This document shows positions 11,335-18,867 of a DNA stretch of 64,000 nucleotides, piece by piece. The notes beneath the pieces were generated by a model, which saw only the letters and a list, made by a program, of their open reading frames with translations, was not told the origin of the DNA and did not search any database. Numbering within the stretch: position 1 is the stretch's first letter; every line of letters begins with the position of its first letter. A program made the translations under genes and the position numbers. Origin of the DNA: Comamonadaceae bacterium (GTDB lineage Bacteria > Pseudomonadota > Gammaproteobacteria > Burkholderiales > Burkholderiaceae_C); contig JAIXUG010000004.1 of assembly GCA_027484105.1 (NCBI GenBank), positions 1 through 64,000 of the forward strand, given 5' to 3'.

Positions 11335-11715
11335 TGGCTGGCATCTAGGCGTAACTAAAAGGAGTCGAAAAACTCACGCAACCAGTGTCTGTCTCAAAAT
11401 TTAGAAAGATGAACTGGACCCCAAGTGCTTGATTCACTTACCCATATATAACTTAGGCAGTTTGTGATGAAGTATGTTCTGGCCCGCCAGAATAGGATCC
11501 TCCAACTCGCTCAGTGGGGTTGTCAAGCGCTCAGAGCCCCGCACCACGCGGGGCTTTTTGCTTTGGGCCGCTGCTCACCCCATCGACATTTACCTCCAAG
11601 GCCCGTTTCAAATCCCATTTTGTCTCAGGACCTCACCGAGAAATTTTGCTCTTTATCCTGGTTGACCTGTGTCACCGGAACCATACCCACCAGGAGGGCT
11701 GGATACGCAAAGATA
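11335..11715. other. Gene-free stretch with terminator
   Basis: A 381-base gap between the convergent DUF418 and hydrolase genes. No supported gene. It holds an AT-rich section (11380-11470), a small perfect hairpin TTCTGG-CCCG-CCAGAA (11477-11492) and an intrinsic terminator (11535-11559). Short frames in it have no recognisable product. Confidence 0.6.
11535..11559 (+). terminator. Intrinsic terminator
   Basis: Stem AGCCCCGC (11535-11542), loop ACCAC, stem GCGGGGCT (11548-11555), then a T run. It lies about 200 bases past the DUF418 stop and can only work on rightward transcripts. Confidence 0.85.
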
Positions 11716-12786
11716 TCACTGGATTTCCGGCGCAACGAATCGATCCAGCAGGTTTTTGTGCCGATAGACCCATTGTTGCAGGCCCGGCTGCATTGCGCGG
11801 CTATCTGGCAGCTCAGCAGGTTTTGATTCCGCTAACGGCTGCTTTACCTGGCCTTGCGGATTGACCAACTGGTGCCCAAAGCGCAGCGACTGACGCAGGA
11901 AGATCGTGCAAAGCTCTTGCGTGGCGCCTTTGATGCGAGCGCTGGTTTCGGGACCACTGCGCGTGGTGCGGTCGGTGAAGATGCTGTGCCCACCCGTGTT
12001 GTAGATCGCCAGGGTTCTGGGCGAACGCTTCATGGCCTCAAAGATCGCGATGCGGTCCTCGACCGTGCTGCGGTAGCCGGGAAAGTTGATAGTGTCCTCC
12101 AGGCTGGTGATGTGTAGCGTGGGGGTGGTGACTGCTCCAAGCACCTGCTGAGCAGGCCCTTGGCCGAGCAAAGGCGGCGCAGAAATCAAAATTGCGGCCC
12201 TTATGCGCTGATCCTTCAGTTCGGCCAAGTTTGCACGGTCTGTATTCACCTGCGCACCCGCAACGAGCATGGCCGTGTTCGCGCCATACGAGTGACCTGC
12301 GACTGCTATTTGGGTGACGTCGATCAGTCGGCCATGATCTGAGGCGAGGACCTGATCCAGTGCAAAGCGCAAGTCGTGCGCTCTGGCCAGCGCTTCGGCG
12401 TCACGAGCGGCCGACTGCAGGCGTTGCACCAGGTCGATTGGGTTGCCTCGCCACAGATTGCTGTCACTGCCCACATGTTGCGGGTGCAGGCTGGCCATGC
12501 CGGCATCGGCCCAGTAACGAGCGAGGTAGCTGTAGCCCATGCGTGACCCACCCAAGCCGTGCGAGAACACGACCAGTGGCACCGGTTCATCGGGGTTGGC
12601 CAGATAAGGCAAGTACAGGCGTGCAGGAACAGGCCTTTGCCGGTCGGCGTCGATCAACTCGAGATCGAGGACGCGATGGCCTGACGTAGGTGACGCCACC
12701 GACGGACCGGCTGAAACCGCTAACTGCAGACCGAGTCCAGCGATGGGCAGGCCCAAGGACCGAGCGATGAATTCGCGACGTTTCAT
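11716..12786 (-). CDS. Exported alpha/beta hydrolase (dienelactone-hydrolase/PAF-acetylhydrolase-like)
   Basis: A 356-residue alpha/beta hydrolase. The N-terminus MKRREFIARSLGLPIAGLGL is a probable Tat signal (twin Arg, hydrophobic core, AxA-like SVAS end), so the enzyme likely acts in the periplasm. VVFSHGLGGSRMGYSYLA gives the oxyanion region, AVAGHSYGANTAM the nucleophile elbow with Ser (about residue 167), ITSLEDTINFPG a candidate acidic residue and NTGGHSIFTD the catalytic His. This layout resembles predicted dienelactone hydrolases of the PAF-acetylhydrolase type; the ester substrate is unknown. Its ATG overlaps the stop of a small membrane protein gene (ATGA), so the two form an operon. 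Confidence 0.85.
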   Translation of the reverse strand: MKRREFIARSLGLPIAGLGLQLAVSAGPSVASPTSGHRVLDLELIDADRQRPVPARLYLPYLANPDEPVPLVVFSHGLGGSRMGYSYLARYWADAGMASLHPQHVGSDSNLWRGNPIDLVQRLQSAARDAEALARAHDLRFALDQVLASDHGRLIDVTQIAVAGHSYGANTAMLVAGAQVNTDRANLAELKDQRIRAAILISAPPLLGQGPAQQVLGAVTTPTLHITSLEDTINFPGYRSTVEDRIAIFEAMKRSPRTLAIYNTGGHSIFTDRTTRSGPETSARIKGATQELCTIFLRQSLRFGHQLVNPQGQVKQPLAESKPAELPDSRAMQPGLQQWVYRHKNLLDRFVAPEIQ

Positions 12787-12992
12787 GAGGCCTTATTGTC
12801 GACAGCGCGCTTTGCAAGCCACGGGCGGATCCACATCAGCACGCCCGCACTGGCCACCAGGGGAAACACCCCCCACTGTACGATGGCAACAAAGGTCGGA
12901 TTTTCTCGCAGGGGACTGGCGTACACGAAGGCGCCCAGGACGGGTGTGGTGGCCAGATGCAGATTGCGAAGCAGCTGATGAGACAGTCGCAT
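12783..12992 (-). CDS. Small two-helix membrane protein
   Basis: About 69 residues starting MRLSHQLLRNLHLATTP, with two hydrophobic segments (about residues 10-24 and 35-52: VAIVQWGVFPLVASAGVLMW) and a basic C-terminus. A TTG two codons upstream is possible, but the ATG at 12990-12992 has an AAGGAG ribosome site seven bases upstream. Its stop overlaps the ATG of the downstream hydrolase by four bases, which strongly supports that it is a real, coupled gene. No family recognised. A role as membrane partner of the exported hydrolase is inference. Confidence 0.75.
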   Translation of the reverse strand: MRLSHQLLRNLHLATTPVLGAFVYASPLRENPTFVAIVQWGVFPLVASAGVLMWIRPWLAKRAVDNKAS

Positions 12993-13178
12993 GGTCAAAC
13001 TCCTTGGGGGTCTTGGTTATATCGGGCAGACGAAACCGGGCGCCCATGAATAACCGGGGTTGCCGATATTGAGCACCATGGGTGACTGTGAAGCCCATTG
13101 TGCCGATCTTGCTGCTTAAAGTAAACAGCGATAACATATTGGCATTCAACCAACCCAAAGCATTTAACTGCCGACACC

Positions 13179-13790
13179 ATGAAAGCTCGAACTTCTGCAG
13201 TGAGATCCTTTCACCATGGCAATCTGAAAAGGTGCCTGATCAACGCTGCTTTGTCAGAACCGGACATCGAAGGGTTGTCGCTGCGTCAACTTGCCGCTGG
13301 TCTTGGCGTTACCGCGGCTGCAGCCTACCGTCACTTTGGCAGTCGCGAGGAGCTTTTGTTCGAGGTTGCGCGCTGCGGCTTTGATCTTCTCCGGCAGCGA
13401 TTTGCATGCGCCTTTGACATATCTGTATCGCCTGCGGATGCCAGCGAGGCTCGCTTGAGGCTGATCCGGCTGGCACAGGCTTACTTGCAGTTCGCAGATG
13501 ATGAACCGGCTCTATGGCGCTTGATCTTTGGCGTGCAGGCGGAGGCCTACAGACAAACGATCGATTCACAGGGTGATCCCGATAGCTACGAATATCTTCC
13601 CGCAGTTTTGATGGGGCTGTATCTGAAAGGTGTGATTTCCAAAAATCCAGACGAGCGTGATGCGCTGTTCGCCTGGAGCGCAGTTCACGGAGCAGCTACC
13701 TTGCGCAGTGGACGGGTTCCGGCTGCACTGGTTTCGCTCCCAGAGCTTGCCAACGAGGTGGCTGAGCGTGTGATACGTGCACTCAAATAG
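13179..13790 (+). CDS. TetR-family regulator with WHG-type C-terminal domain
   Basis: A 203-residue TetR repressor. SFHHGNLKRCLINAAL and LSLRQLAAGLGVTAAAAYRHFGSREELLFEV (residues 10-62) form the HTH, in the form that is typical of regulators with a WHG C-terminal domain. The C-terminal half contains AWSAVHGAATLRSG, the family's W-x-x-x-H-G run. It begins a rightward operon: GST follows 26 bases after its stop, then an SDR gene. The divergent hydrolase operon starts 186 bases away, so the regulator may act on both. The inducer is unknown, but GST and SDR partners suggest response to an electrophilic or aromatic compound. Confidence 0.9.
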   Translation: MKARTSAVRSFHHGNLKRCLINAALSEPDIEGLSLRQLAAGLGVTAAAAYRHFGSREELLFEVARCGFDLLRQRFACAFDISVSPADASEARLRLIRLAQAYLQFADDEPALWRLIFGVQAEAYRQTIDSQGDPDSYEYLPAVLMGLYLKGVISKNPDERDALFAWSAVHGAATLRSGRVPAALVSLPELANEVAERVIRALK

Positions 13791-13816
13791 CGATCACGAG
13801 AAAAGGAGACTTTGAC

Positions 13817-14425
13817 ATGATTCTTCACGACCTGAGCGCAGGCATGCATCCCCGCCGAGTGCGCATCTTCATGGCCGAAAAAGGCATTGCGATTGACCGA
13901 TGCGAGGTGGATGCCGCCGGCGGCGCCAATGCGATGCCGGATTTCCTGCGGCTCAATCCCTTGGGGAAGCTGCCCGTGCTCGAGCTCGACGATGGCAGCG
14001 CCATTGCCGAGTCCTTAGCGATTTGCCGTTACCTGGAAGCGATGCAGCCGCTGCCGTCGCTGATGGGGAGATCCTCTCAGGCGTCAGCGCATATCGAGAT
14101 GTGGACCCTGCGCATGGACCACGAGCTGTCTCACCCGATTGCGCTGGCTTTTTTACACAGCGGTGATTTCTACCGAGGGCGGATCGAGCAAGTGCCAGAG
14201 GTTGCGAGTTGGGCACGTAGCCATGCGCTTCAAACCATGACATGGCTGGATGGTGAGTTGGCTGGACGCAGTCACATCGCGGGTGAGGACTACACCATGG
14301 CCGACATCGTCGCGCAATGTGCCTGTGTTCTGGGCAAGGCGGTTGGCTTGCGCATCCCGCCCGAGATGACCCATTTGTCGCGCTGGTTTGCTCAGGTGTC
14401 GGCCCGCCCGACCGCACGGGCTTGA
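13817..14425 (+). CDS. Glutathione S-transferase
   Basis: A 202-residue cytoplasmic GST. The thioredoxin-like N-domain (residues 1-78) shows MILHDLSAGMHPRRVRIFMAEKG, NPLGKLPVLELDDG and the glutathione contact AIAESLAICRYLE. The helical C-domain has the GEDYTMADIVAQ N-capping box at about residues 155-166. An AAAAGGAG ribosome site lies at suitable distance before the ATG. It sits between the TetR gene and an SDR gene, in what looks like one operon. Conjugation of a xenobiotic or metabolite with glutathione is likely; the substrate cannot be told. Confidence 0.92.
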   Translation: MILHDLSAGMHPRRVRIFMAEKGIAIDRCEVDAAGGANAMPDFLRLNPLGKLPVLELDDGSAIAESLAICRYLEAMQPLPSLMGRSSQASAHIEMWTLRMDHELSHPIALAFLHSGDFYRGRIEQVPEVASWARSHALQTMTWLDGELAGRSHIAGEDYTMADIVAQCACVLGKAVGLRIPPEMTHLSRWFAQVSARPTARA

Positions 14426-14447
14426 TGCCCACATGAAGGAGAACGCC

Positions 14448-15185
14448 ATGCCCAGACCCGGGGTCTGTTGTGTGATTGGTGCCGGAGATGCCACTGGTTC
14501 GGCGGTGGCCCGGCGCTTCGCCAAAGAGGGCTACACCGTGTGTGTGGCGCGGCGAACTGCGACGGCTTTGAAGCCACTGGTTGACCAGATCACCGTCGAG
14601 GGTGGCAAGGCTGTTGCATTTGGCCTCGATGCGCGCCGAGAGGACCAGGTGGTCAACTTCTTTCATCACATCGAAGCCGAGGTCGGACCGGTCGAGGTGA
14701 TGGTGTTCAACGTGGGCGGCAATGTTCGCTTTCCTGTTCTTGAAACGACCGCACAAAAGTATTTCAAAGTCTGGGAGATGTGTGCCATGGCCGGCTTTCT
14801 GGCAGGCCGCGAGGCCGCCCGGGTCATGTTGCCGCGAGGGCGTGGAACATTGCTCTTCACTGGCGCCACGGCCAGTCTGCGCGGCGCTGCAGGTTTTGCG
14901 GCCTTCGCTGGTGGCAAGGCGGCGCTGCGGGCGCTCGCTCAGTCCATGGCGCGGGAACTGGGTCCCAAGGGGCTGCATGTGGCGCATGTGGTCATCGATG
15001 GCCTGATCGATACGGCTTTCGCGCGTGAGCATTTTTCACAACGCGTCAAGGAAGTCGGACCTGATGGCATCCTGAATCCGGACCATATCGCCGACACGTA
15101 CTGGTGGTTGCACCAGCAAGCACGCGACGCGTGGACTTTCGAACTTGACTTGCGCCCTTCAGCAGAAAGGTGGTCACCGTCATGA
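14448..15185 (+). CDS. Short-chain dehydrogenase/reductase
   Basis: A 245-residue SDR with an N-terminal Rossmann motif CCVIGAGDATGSAVARRFAK; the usual TGxxxGxG is altered to GAGDATGS. The NVGGN run at about residues 88-92 corresponds to NNAG. The catalytic region is atypical: the usual Ser and the YxxxK appear as TGATASLRGAAGFAAFAGGKAAL, so the Tyr is replaced by Phe, as in SDR subgroups of uncertain activity. Start: ATG at 14448 with AAGGAG seven bases upstream; an earlier in-frame ATG at 14433 lacks a site. The stop overlaps the ATG of a truncated oxidoreductase gene. Confidence 0.85.
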   Translation: MPRPGVCCVIGAGDATGSAVARRFAKEGYTVCVARRTATALKPLVDQITVEGGKAVAFGLDARREDQVVNFFHHIEAEVGPVEVMVFNVGGNVRFPVLETTAQKYFKVWEMCAMAGFLAGREAARVMLPRGRGTLLFTGATASLRGAAGFAAFAGGKAALRALAQSMARELGPKGLHVAHVVIDGLIDTAFAREHFSQRVKEVGPDGILNPDHIADTYWWLHQQARDAWTFELDLRPSAERWSPS

Positions 15186-15265
15186 CAAGGATTGCTGTTT
15201 TTGGTGCCACCGGGCCAACAGGCCCGCCAGAACAACCCCGCTTGGCCTCCATGCGGGGTTTTTAA
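15182..15265 (+). pseudogene. Truncated NAD(P)-binding (NmrA/SDR-like) gene
   Basis: The frame starts at an ATG that overlaps the SDR stop (ATGA) and reads MTRIAVFGATGPTG, the Rossmann beta-alpha start of an NmrA-like or atypical-SDR NAD(P)-binding protein. After GPTG the sequence loses all family character, enters a terminator hairpin and stops after 27 codons. A full gene would have over 200. I read this as the 5' remnant of the next operon gene, cut by a deletion or insertion near 15223. Confidence 0.7.
15234..15263 (+). terminator. Intrinsic terminator closing the GST-SDR operon (repeat copy 1)
   Basis: Stem AACCCCGC (15234-15241), an 11-base loop, stem GCGGGGTT (15253-15260), then T. 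Its loop and stem nearly repeat the element at 17360-17387. Confidence 0.85.
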
Positions 15266-15469
15266 TCGACAGCTCCCAGAGCCAAGTCAGACTGACGGCG
15301 AAGTTTGCGCCGTGCGTATTGAAATCATGCCACGCCAACCTTGCCATTGGTTCAAATGGTGAACCGCTGGTGCAGCAGTGCTTGTCTCATGGGCAGACCG
15401 ACTGTATCTTGATCCTGTCGACTCCAAAGTGGACGGCAGTTTTCTTCAACCCATAATAGGTGAACCCTC

Positions 15470-16150
15470 ATGCTTCAACGTTCTCTGACATATTTCATCG
15501 GCCCTTTGCTGTGCGCCAGCTTGATGCCCGCTGCTGCTTTGGCGCAGGCAGATTCCAAGGGTTTTTACGCCACGATCTACGCTCAGCAAAGCCGGATTGA
15601 CGGCTCCAATTTCACAGAATCCGGCGCCATGGGTGCTGGCAGTGGTCTGAGCGCCGAGTTTGGTACCGGACTCGGCTTCGGTGGCGACATTGGCTATCGC
15701 TATGGAAATGGCTGGGCGTCTGAAATCGAGTGGAATTACCGAAGTCATGCGCTCAATGCTCTGCGGCAGGGCAGCAGCAAGCTGACACGCGATGGGGATT
15801 TTGCCTCCAACATCCTGCTGATCAATGGCTTGCGTCGCTTCAGCATGGGTGGCGGGTGGACGCCCTATGTGGGAGCCGGTATCGGTTGGGTTCAGGAGAT
15901 CGACATCGATATGACCCCCAGCAACGCAGGTGCCGAACGTGGCTACTCGGCAGGCAGCAAGTCAGCCTTTCAGTTGATTGGCGGCGTCGAGTACGAACTC
16001 ACACCCCGGTGGCGCTTGACCGCCGATGCGCGTTGGCTGCGTGTGGGCTCTGTGCGTCTGGACAATGAGTTGGGCAATCCAGGGGGGAGTGCAAGCCCAC
16101 TGAAGTACAACCCGATCTCAGTTCAGGTGGGTCTGCGTTACAGCTTTTGA
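15470..16150 (+). CDS. Outer-membrane beta-barrel protein (OmpA/OmpW-like porin family)
   Basis: 226 residues with a Sec signal peptide (MLQRSLTYFIGPLLCASLMP, cleavage after ALA-QA about residue 26). Alternating hydrophobic strands follow, e.g. GFGGDIGYRYGNGWASEIEW, TPYVGAGIGWVQEIDIDM and RWRLTADARWLRVGSVRLD. The last residue is Phe in VQVGLRYSF, the usual outer-membrane insertion signal. The size suggests an eight-stranded barrel. No binding partner can be inferred. Its last 33 bases overlap the 3' end of the convergent LytTR gene. It is preceded by 204 bases of leader after the operon terminator, so it has its own promoter. Confidence 0.88.
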   Translation: MLQRSLTYFIGPLLCASLMPAAALAQADSKGFYATIYAQQSRIDGSNFTESGAMGAGSGLSAEFGTGLGFGGDIGYRYGNGWASEIEWNYRSHALNALRQGSSKLTRDGDFASNILLINGLRRFSMGGGWTPYVGAGIGWVQEIDIDMTPSNAGAERGYSAGSKSAFQLIGGVEYELTPRWRLTADARWLRVGSVRLDNELGNPGGSASPLKYNPISVQVGLRYSF

Positions 16151-17116
16151 TGCGTCTTCGCACCGGTATTGAGCACCATCGCCAAAGTGGGCGAGCACTT
16201 CGCTGCGGCGGCGACGGCTGACCGGTACTTGGCGACCGTCGCTCATCAGGCAAACTGCTCCGGTCGCGGTGCGCCGAACGCTGACAACATGATCAGTGGC
16301 CACCCACCACGACCGGTGCACGCGCAAGCCAGTTGCAGCAGCCTCGGTTTCGACATCCGCCAAAGCGCCAAGGATCAGGGCGCAACCGCGTGGCGTCCAG
16401 ACGCGCAGGTATTGCAGTTCGGAAGTGACCGCGATCACGTCCGTGCCCAACTGCTCAGGAAGGCGATCTCGCCACGTCGCACGAGTTGGAGCGGACGACT
16501 CGGCTGCATTCGACTCGTTGATGCTGGAGGAAGCCTCAATTGGTTTTGGATTGATATCTGGCGTGGTGGTGACAGCATCGCTGTCCGATGTTCGTCCATG
16601 CAGCAGCGGTGGCATCAGCCAGTGCAAGCGGGGCAAGCAGATCAGTGTCCATGCAGCACTGACCGGGCCAACGATGTTCAGGTATTCCTGGATCAGAGGG
16701 TGTGCAAGGGTAAATCCGATGAAATCGGCAGCCGTTTCATCCGCTTGGCTCGGGTATTCCAACCACGTCACCATCAGTCCTTCTCCGATCAGCCAGTAGA
16801 GGGGCGCGAGCAGCACAGAACCGAGCACGCCAGACAACAAAACCAATGACCAGCTGGGTGCACGGCCAGCGCCGAGTTGGCGTGTGAGCAGGTACAGCAC
16901 CAATTGCAGGACGAGCAATCCGGTCATGATCTGAAGGGACCAAAACAACAGCCGCGCTGCCAGTGGTGCTTCAAAACCCACGTCAGGCTCCAGCGTGAGC
17001 ATGAGCGCGAGAAAGGCACAGCCCACGATCGTCAGGTAGCGCAAGACCCCCTCTGAATGCGCGCCAGCTGGTGTTACATCACTGGGTGACTGGGTGAAAA
17101 ATTCAGAAGGGCGCTG
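16118..17116 (-). CDS. Membrane-bound LytTR-domain transcriptional regulator
   Basis: About 332 residues from the ATG at 17114-17116 (MQRPSEFFTQSP). A GTG start at 17212 is possible but would lie at or before the expected transcription start. Four hydrophobic segments (for example YLTIVGCAFLALMLTL and LVLLSGVLGSVLLAPLYWLI) are followed by a polar linker and a C-terminal LytTR DNA-binding domain (DVIAVTSELQYLRVWTPRGCAL, then VHRSWWVATDHVVSV). Such one-component membrane LytTR proteins act on nearby genes, often membrane-protein genes. The 3' end overlaps the beta-barrel gene by 33 bases. The signal sensed is unknown. Confidence 0.85.
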   Translation of the reverse strand, partial: QRPSEFFTQSPSDVTPAGAHSEGVLRYLTIVGCAFLALMLTLEPDVGFEAPLAARLLFWSLQIMTGLLVLQLVLYLLTRQLGAGRAPSWSLVLLSGVLGSVLLAPLYWLIGEGLMVTWLEYPSQADETAADFIGFTLAHPLIQEYLNIVGPVSAAWTLICLPRLHWLMPPLLHGRTSDSDAVTTTPDINPKPIEASSSINESNAAESSAPTRATWRDRLPEQLGTDVIAVTSELQYLRVWTPRGCALILGALADVETEAAATGLRVHRSWWVATDHVVSVRRTATGAVCLMSDGRQVPVSRRRRSEVLAHFGDGAQYRCEDASKAVTQTHLN

Positions 17117-17359
17117 CATGTCGAAAAGCGAATAGTTTGGCCATGAGACCTGAACAGTGAACGGAGCAGGGTGCCTTTGGGTGCTGAAAAACTCAGATTG
17201 ATCATCACGCACCCGCCAATATATAGGTCCCTTTGTCTCAGTTGAAAAATGTCACCCGAGCCGCAGGTTCTTTCAAGCCAAAAAGCGCCAAAGGGAAGAA
17301 AGAACCGGAACCGGTCACTGGGTCCGTGGGTGAGATAATTTGATGCATCCGCTCAGCGC

Positions 17360-17387
17360 AACCCGCTTGGCAACCATGCGGGGTTTT
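17360..17387 (+). repeat. Second copy of terminator-like repeat, upstream of lipoprotein gene
   Basis: Reads AACCCGCTTGGC, two variable bases, then CCATGCGGGGTTTT; 24 of 26 bases match 15237-15262. No rightward gene lies upstream for it to terminate, since the LytTR gene points left. It is 27 bases before the lipoprotein ATG and may be a leader hairpin. The gap 17117-17413 otherwise holds the LytTR promoter region (TATATATT near 17215-17225). Confidence 0.6.
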
Positions 17388-17413
17388 GTCTGACTTGAAG
17401 GACTGAAAGAACA

Positions 17414-17599
17414 ATGATGAAAACGACAACCTGGATGTTGGCCCTTGTGGCCTTGCCTTTGCTGCAAGGGTGCACGGTGCTGGCCATTGCCGATGTGGCG
17501 GCATCGACCGTGATTTATGGCGTCAAGACGGCGGTCAATGTGGTCGATGCGGTCACCCCGGACATCATCAACCGGGACAAAGACAAAAGCAAAAAGTAG
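17414..17599 (+). CDS. Small lipoprotein
   Basis: A 61-residue lipoprotein precursor. The signal MMKTTTWMLALVALPLLQGC ends in the lipobox LLQGC, so Cys20 is the lipidated residue. The mature part is 42 residues, with TVLAIADVAASTVIYGVKTAVNVVDAVTPDI and a Lys/Asp-rich tail. It resembles short conserved proteobacterial lipoproteins with no known role. Two adjacent ATGs (17414, 17417) are possible starts. It converges with the tautomerase-NTF2 gene 14 bases away. Confidence 0.85.
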   Translation: MMKTTTWMLALVALPLLQGCTVLAIADVAASTVIYGVKTAVNVVDAVTPDIINRDKDKSKK

Positions 17600-17613
17600 G
17601 GTTGGCGCTGGAC

Positions 17614-18171
17614 TCAGGCCTTGCGGTGCTCGGCCAGATCGTTCCACACATCCTGGCGGGTGATCAGGCTACCGCGCACTTCCATCCGGTCGATGAACCG
17701 GATGCCTTCAAAAGCCTCGCCATCGAGCCAGGTGCCCTGCAAGGTGCCGTGGCAAAACACCACCGTGACATCGCCTTGCCAACTTTCTTCAAATTGTTCG
17801 TAATGCTTGCGGATGCGCGTGTAGCGTTGGGCGGCCCAAGCACCCAGTTCTTGCAGCGTGTGCATGACCACAGCTCCGGGAAAACACATCCGGAAGTCGG
17901 GTGACAAAAAGCTTTGCGCACGGGCCAAGTCACCGGATTGAAGGGCTTGCAAATAATCACGCACCAGGTCAGAGGCCACCGGATGCGCTGCGCGGCCTTC
18001 GCTGAACACCTTGCCGTCGCGGCGGTAGGTGCTGACCTCGTTGACGAACACGGTGGTCCCCGCTTCGGGGGTATCGATCACTGAGCGCACCGCCTGCGCC
18101 AGGCGATTGACCATGCGGTGCTGGGTCTCTGCAGCGTAACCCGGCAGCAGGGTGATCGAAACGACCGGCAT
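17614..18171 (-). CDS. Tautomerase-like domain fused to an NTF2/SnoaL-like domain
   Basis: 185 residues in two parts. Residues 1-60 (MPVVSITLLPGYAAETQHRM, VFVNEVSTYRRDGKVF) look like a 4-oxalocrotonate tautomerase subunit with Pro2 as the catalytic base. Residues 65-180 (DLVRDYLQALQSGDLARAQS, FLSPDFRMCFPGAVV, GEAFEGIRFIDRMEVRG) fit an NTF2-like cone fold. Each domain is usually a separate small protein, so the fusion is notable. The substrate is unknown. It lies six bases after the stop of the upstream response-regulator gene on the same strand, so the two are likely co-transcribed. Confidence 0.75.
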   Translation of the reverse strand: MPVVSITLLPGYAAETQHRMVNRLAQAVRSVIDTPEAGTTVFVNEVSTYRRDGKVFSEGRAAHPVASDLVRDYLQALQSGDLARAQSFLSPDFRMCFPGAVVMHTLQELGAWAAQRYTRIRKHYEQFEESWQGDVTVVFCHGTLQGTWLDGEAFEGIRFIDRMEVRGSLITRQDVWNDLAEHRKA

Positions 18172-18177
18172 GGGGCC

Positions 18178-18783
18178 TTAAATGCCCAGCCAGCCGTTGG
18201 TGCGAGCGAAGTGCAGGGCCTGTGTGCGGCTGTTGACGCCCAAGCGGCGGAACAGACGCCAGAAGTGCACCTTGACAGTGTGCTCGCTGATGTCGAGTTT
18301 TTCGGCAATGTCGCGGTTGGACAGGCCTTGGTCCAGCATCAGAATCAGTTGCTTCTGGCGCTTGGAAAGCTTGGTGGGGCCAGCAGGTGTGGCCGCGTCT
18401 TCTGCCGCTGCATCTTCTTCGGTGACCAACAAACCGCGCAGGGCTGCGATGATTTGTGCAGGGCTGTTCGACTTCTCAATGAAGGCATCGGCACCAGCAT
18501 CCATGCAGCGCTGTTCAAACTCACTGGCGCTGGAGCTGGTGACCACAGCCAGCGGGACATTGGGAAATTTGGATTTGAGGACCTGAACACCCGACATGCC
18601 CAAGGTGTCTGGCAGCTGCAAGTCCAAACAGAAAAGCTCAGCGGGGCCGTTCTTTTCGACGGTGGATTCCACCACATTCAATTTGTGGATGGGGATGATT
18701 TTCAAGCCGGGCTTGACCCGGTGGACCAGCATGGTCAGCGCATCGCGCATCAAAGGGTGGTCATCAATGACATACACAGTCAT
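18178..18783 (-). CDS. NarL/LuxR-type response regulator
   Basis: 201 residues. The receiver domain (1-120) has the acidic pocket in VYVIDDHPLMRDAL, the phospho-acceptor Asp in LFCLDLQLPD (about residue 54) and Lys in IEKSNSP (about 106). A polar linker leads to a LuxR HTH (about 138-195: LSKRQKQLILMLDQGLSNRDIAEKLDISEHT by position, recognition part HTVKVHFWRLFRRLGV). No sensor kinase gene is adjacent. The 84-base AT-rich gap to trpS holds its promoter. The downstream tautomerase-NTF2 gene follows after six bases and may be a target or simply co-expressed. Confidence 0.92.
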   Translation of the reverse strand: MTVYVIDDHPLMRDALTMLVHRVKPGLKIIPIHKLNVVESTVEKNGPAELFCLDLQLPDTLGMSGVQVLKSKFPNVPLAVVTSSSASEFEQRCMDAGADAFIEKSNSPAQIIAALRGLLVTEEDAAAEDAATPAGPTKLSKRQKQLILMLDQGLSNRDIAEKLDISEHTVKVHFWRLFRRLGVNSRTQALHFARTNGWLGI

Positions 18784-18867
18784 GGTTTACTCTCTGCGTT
18801 AAACGGTAAGCATTAGGATATCAGTATTTCAAGAATTTTGCCATATATTTCATTGAAAACACCAAAA

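Noticed and set aside
11410-11427. TGAACTGGACCCCAAGTG, resembling the end of an IS3-family element
   Set aside because: No matching second end, no transposase remnant and no target duplication seen nearby.
11464-11864. Three overlapping short rightward frames after the DUF418 gene
   Set aside because: No domain, weak starts, and they run antisense into the end of the hydrolase gene.
11335-17413. Integron cassette array with attC sites
   Set aside because: The repeated hairpins look like terminators; no consistent GTTRRRY/RYYYAAC core sites and genes lie on both strands.
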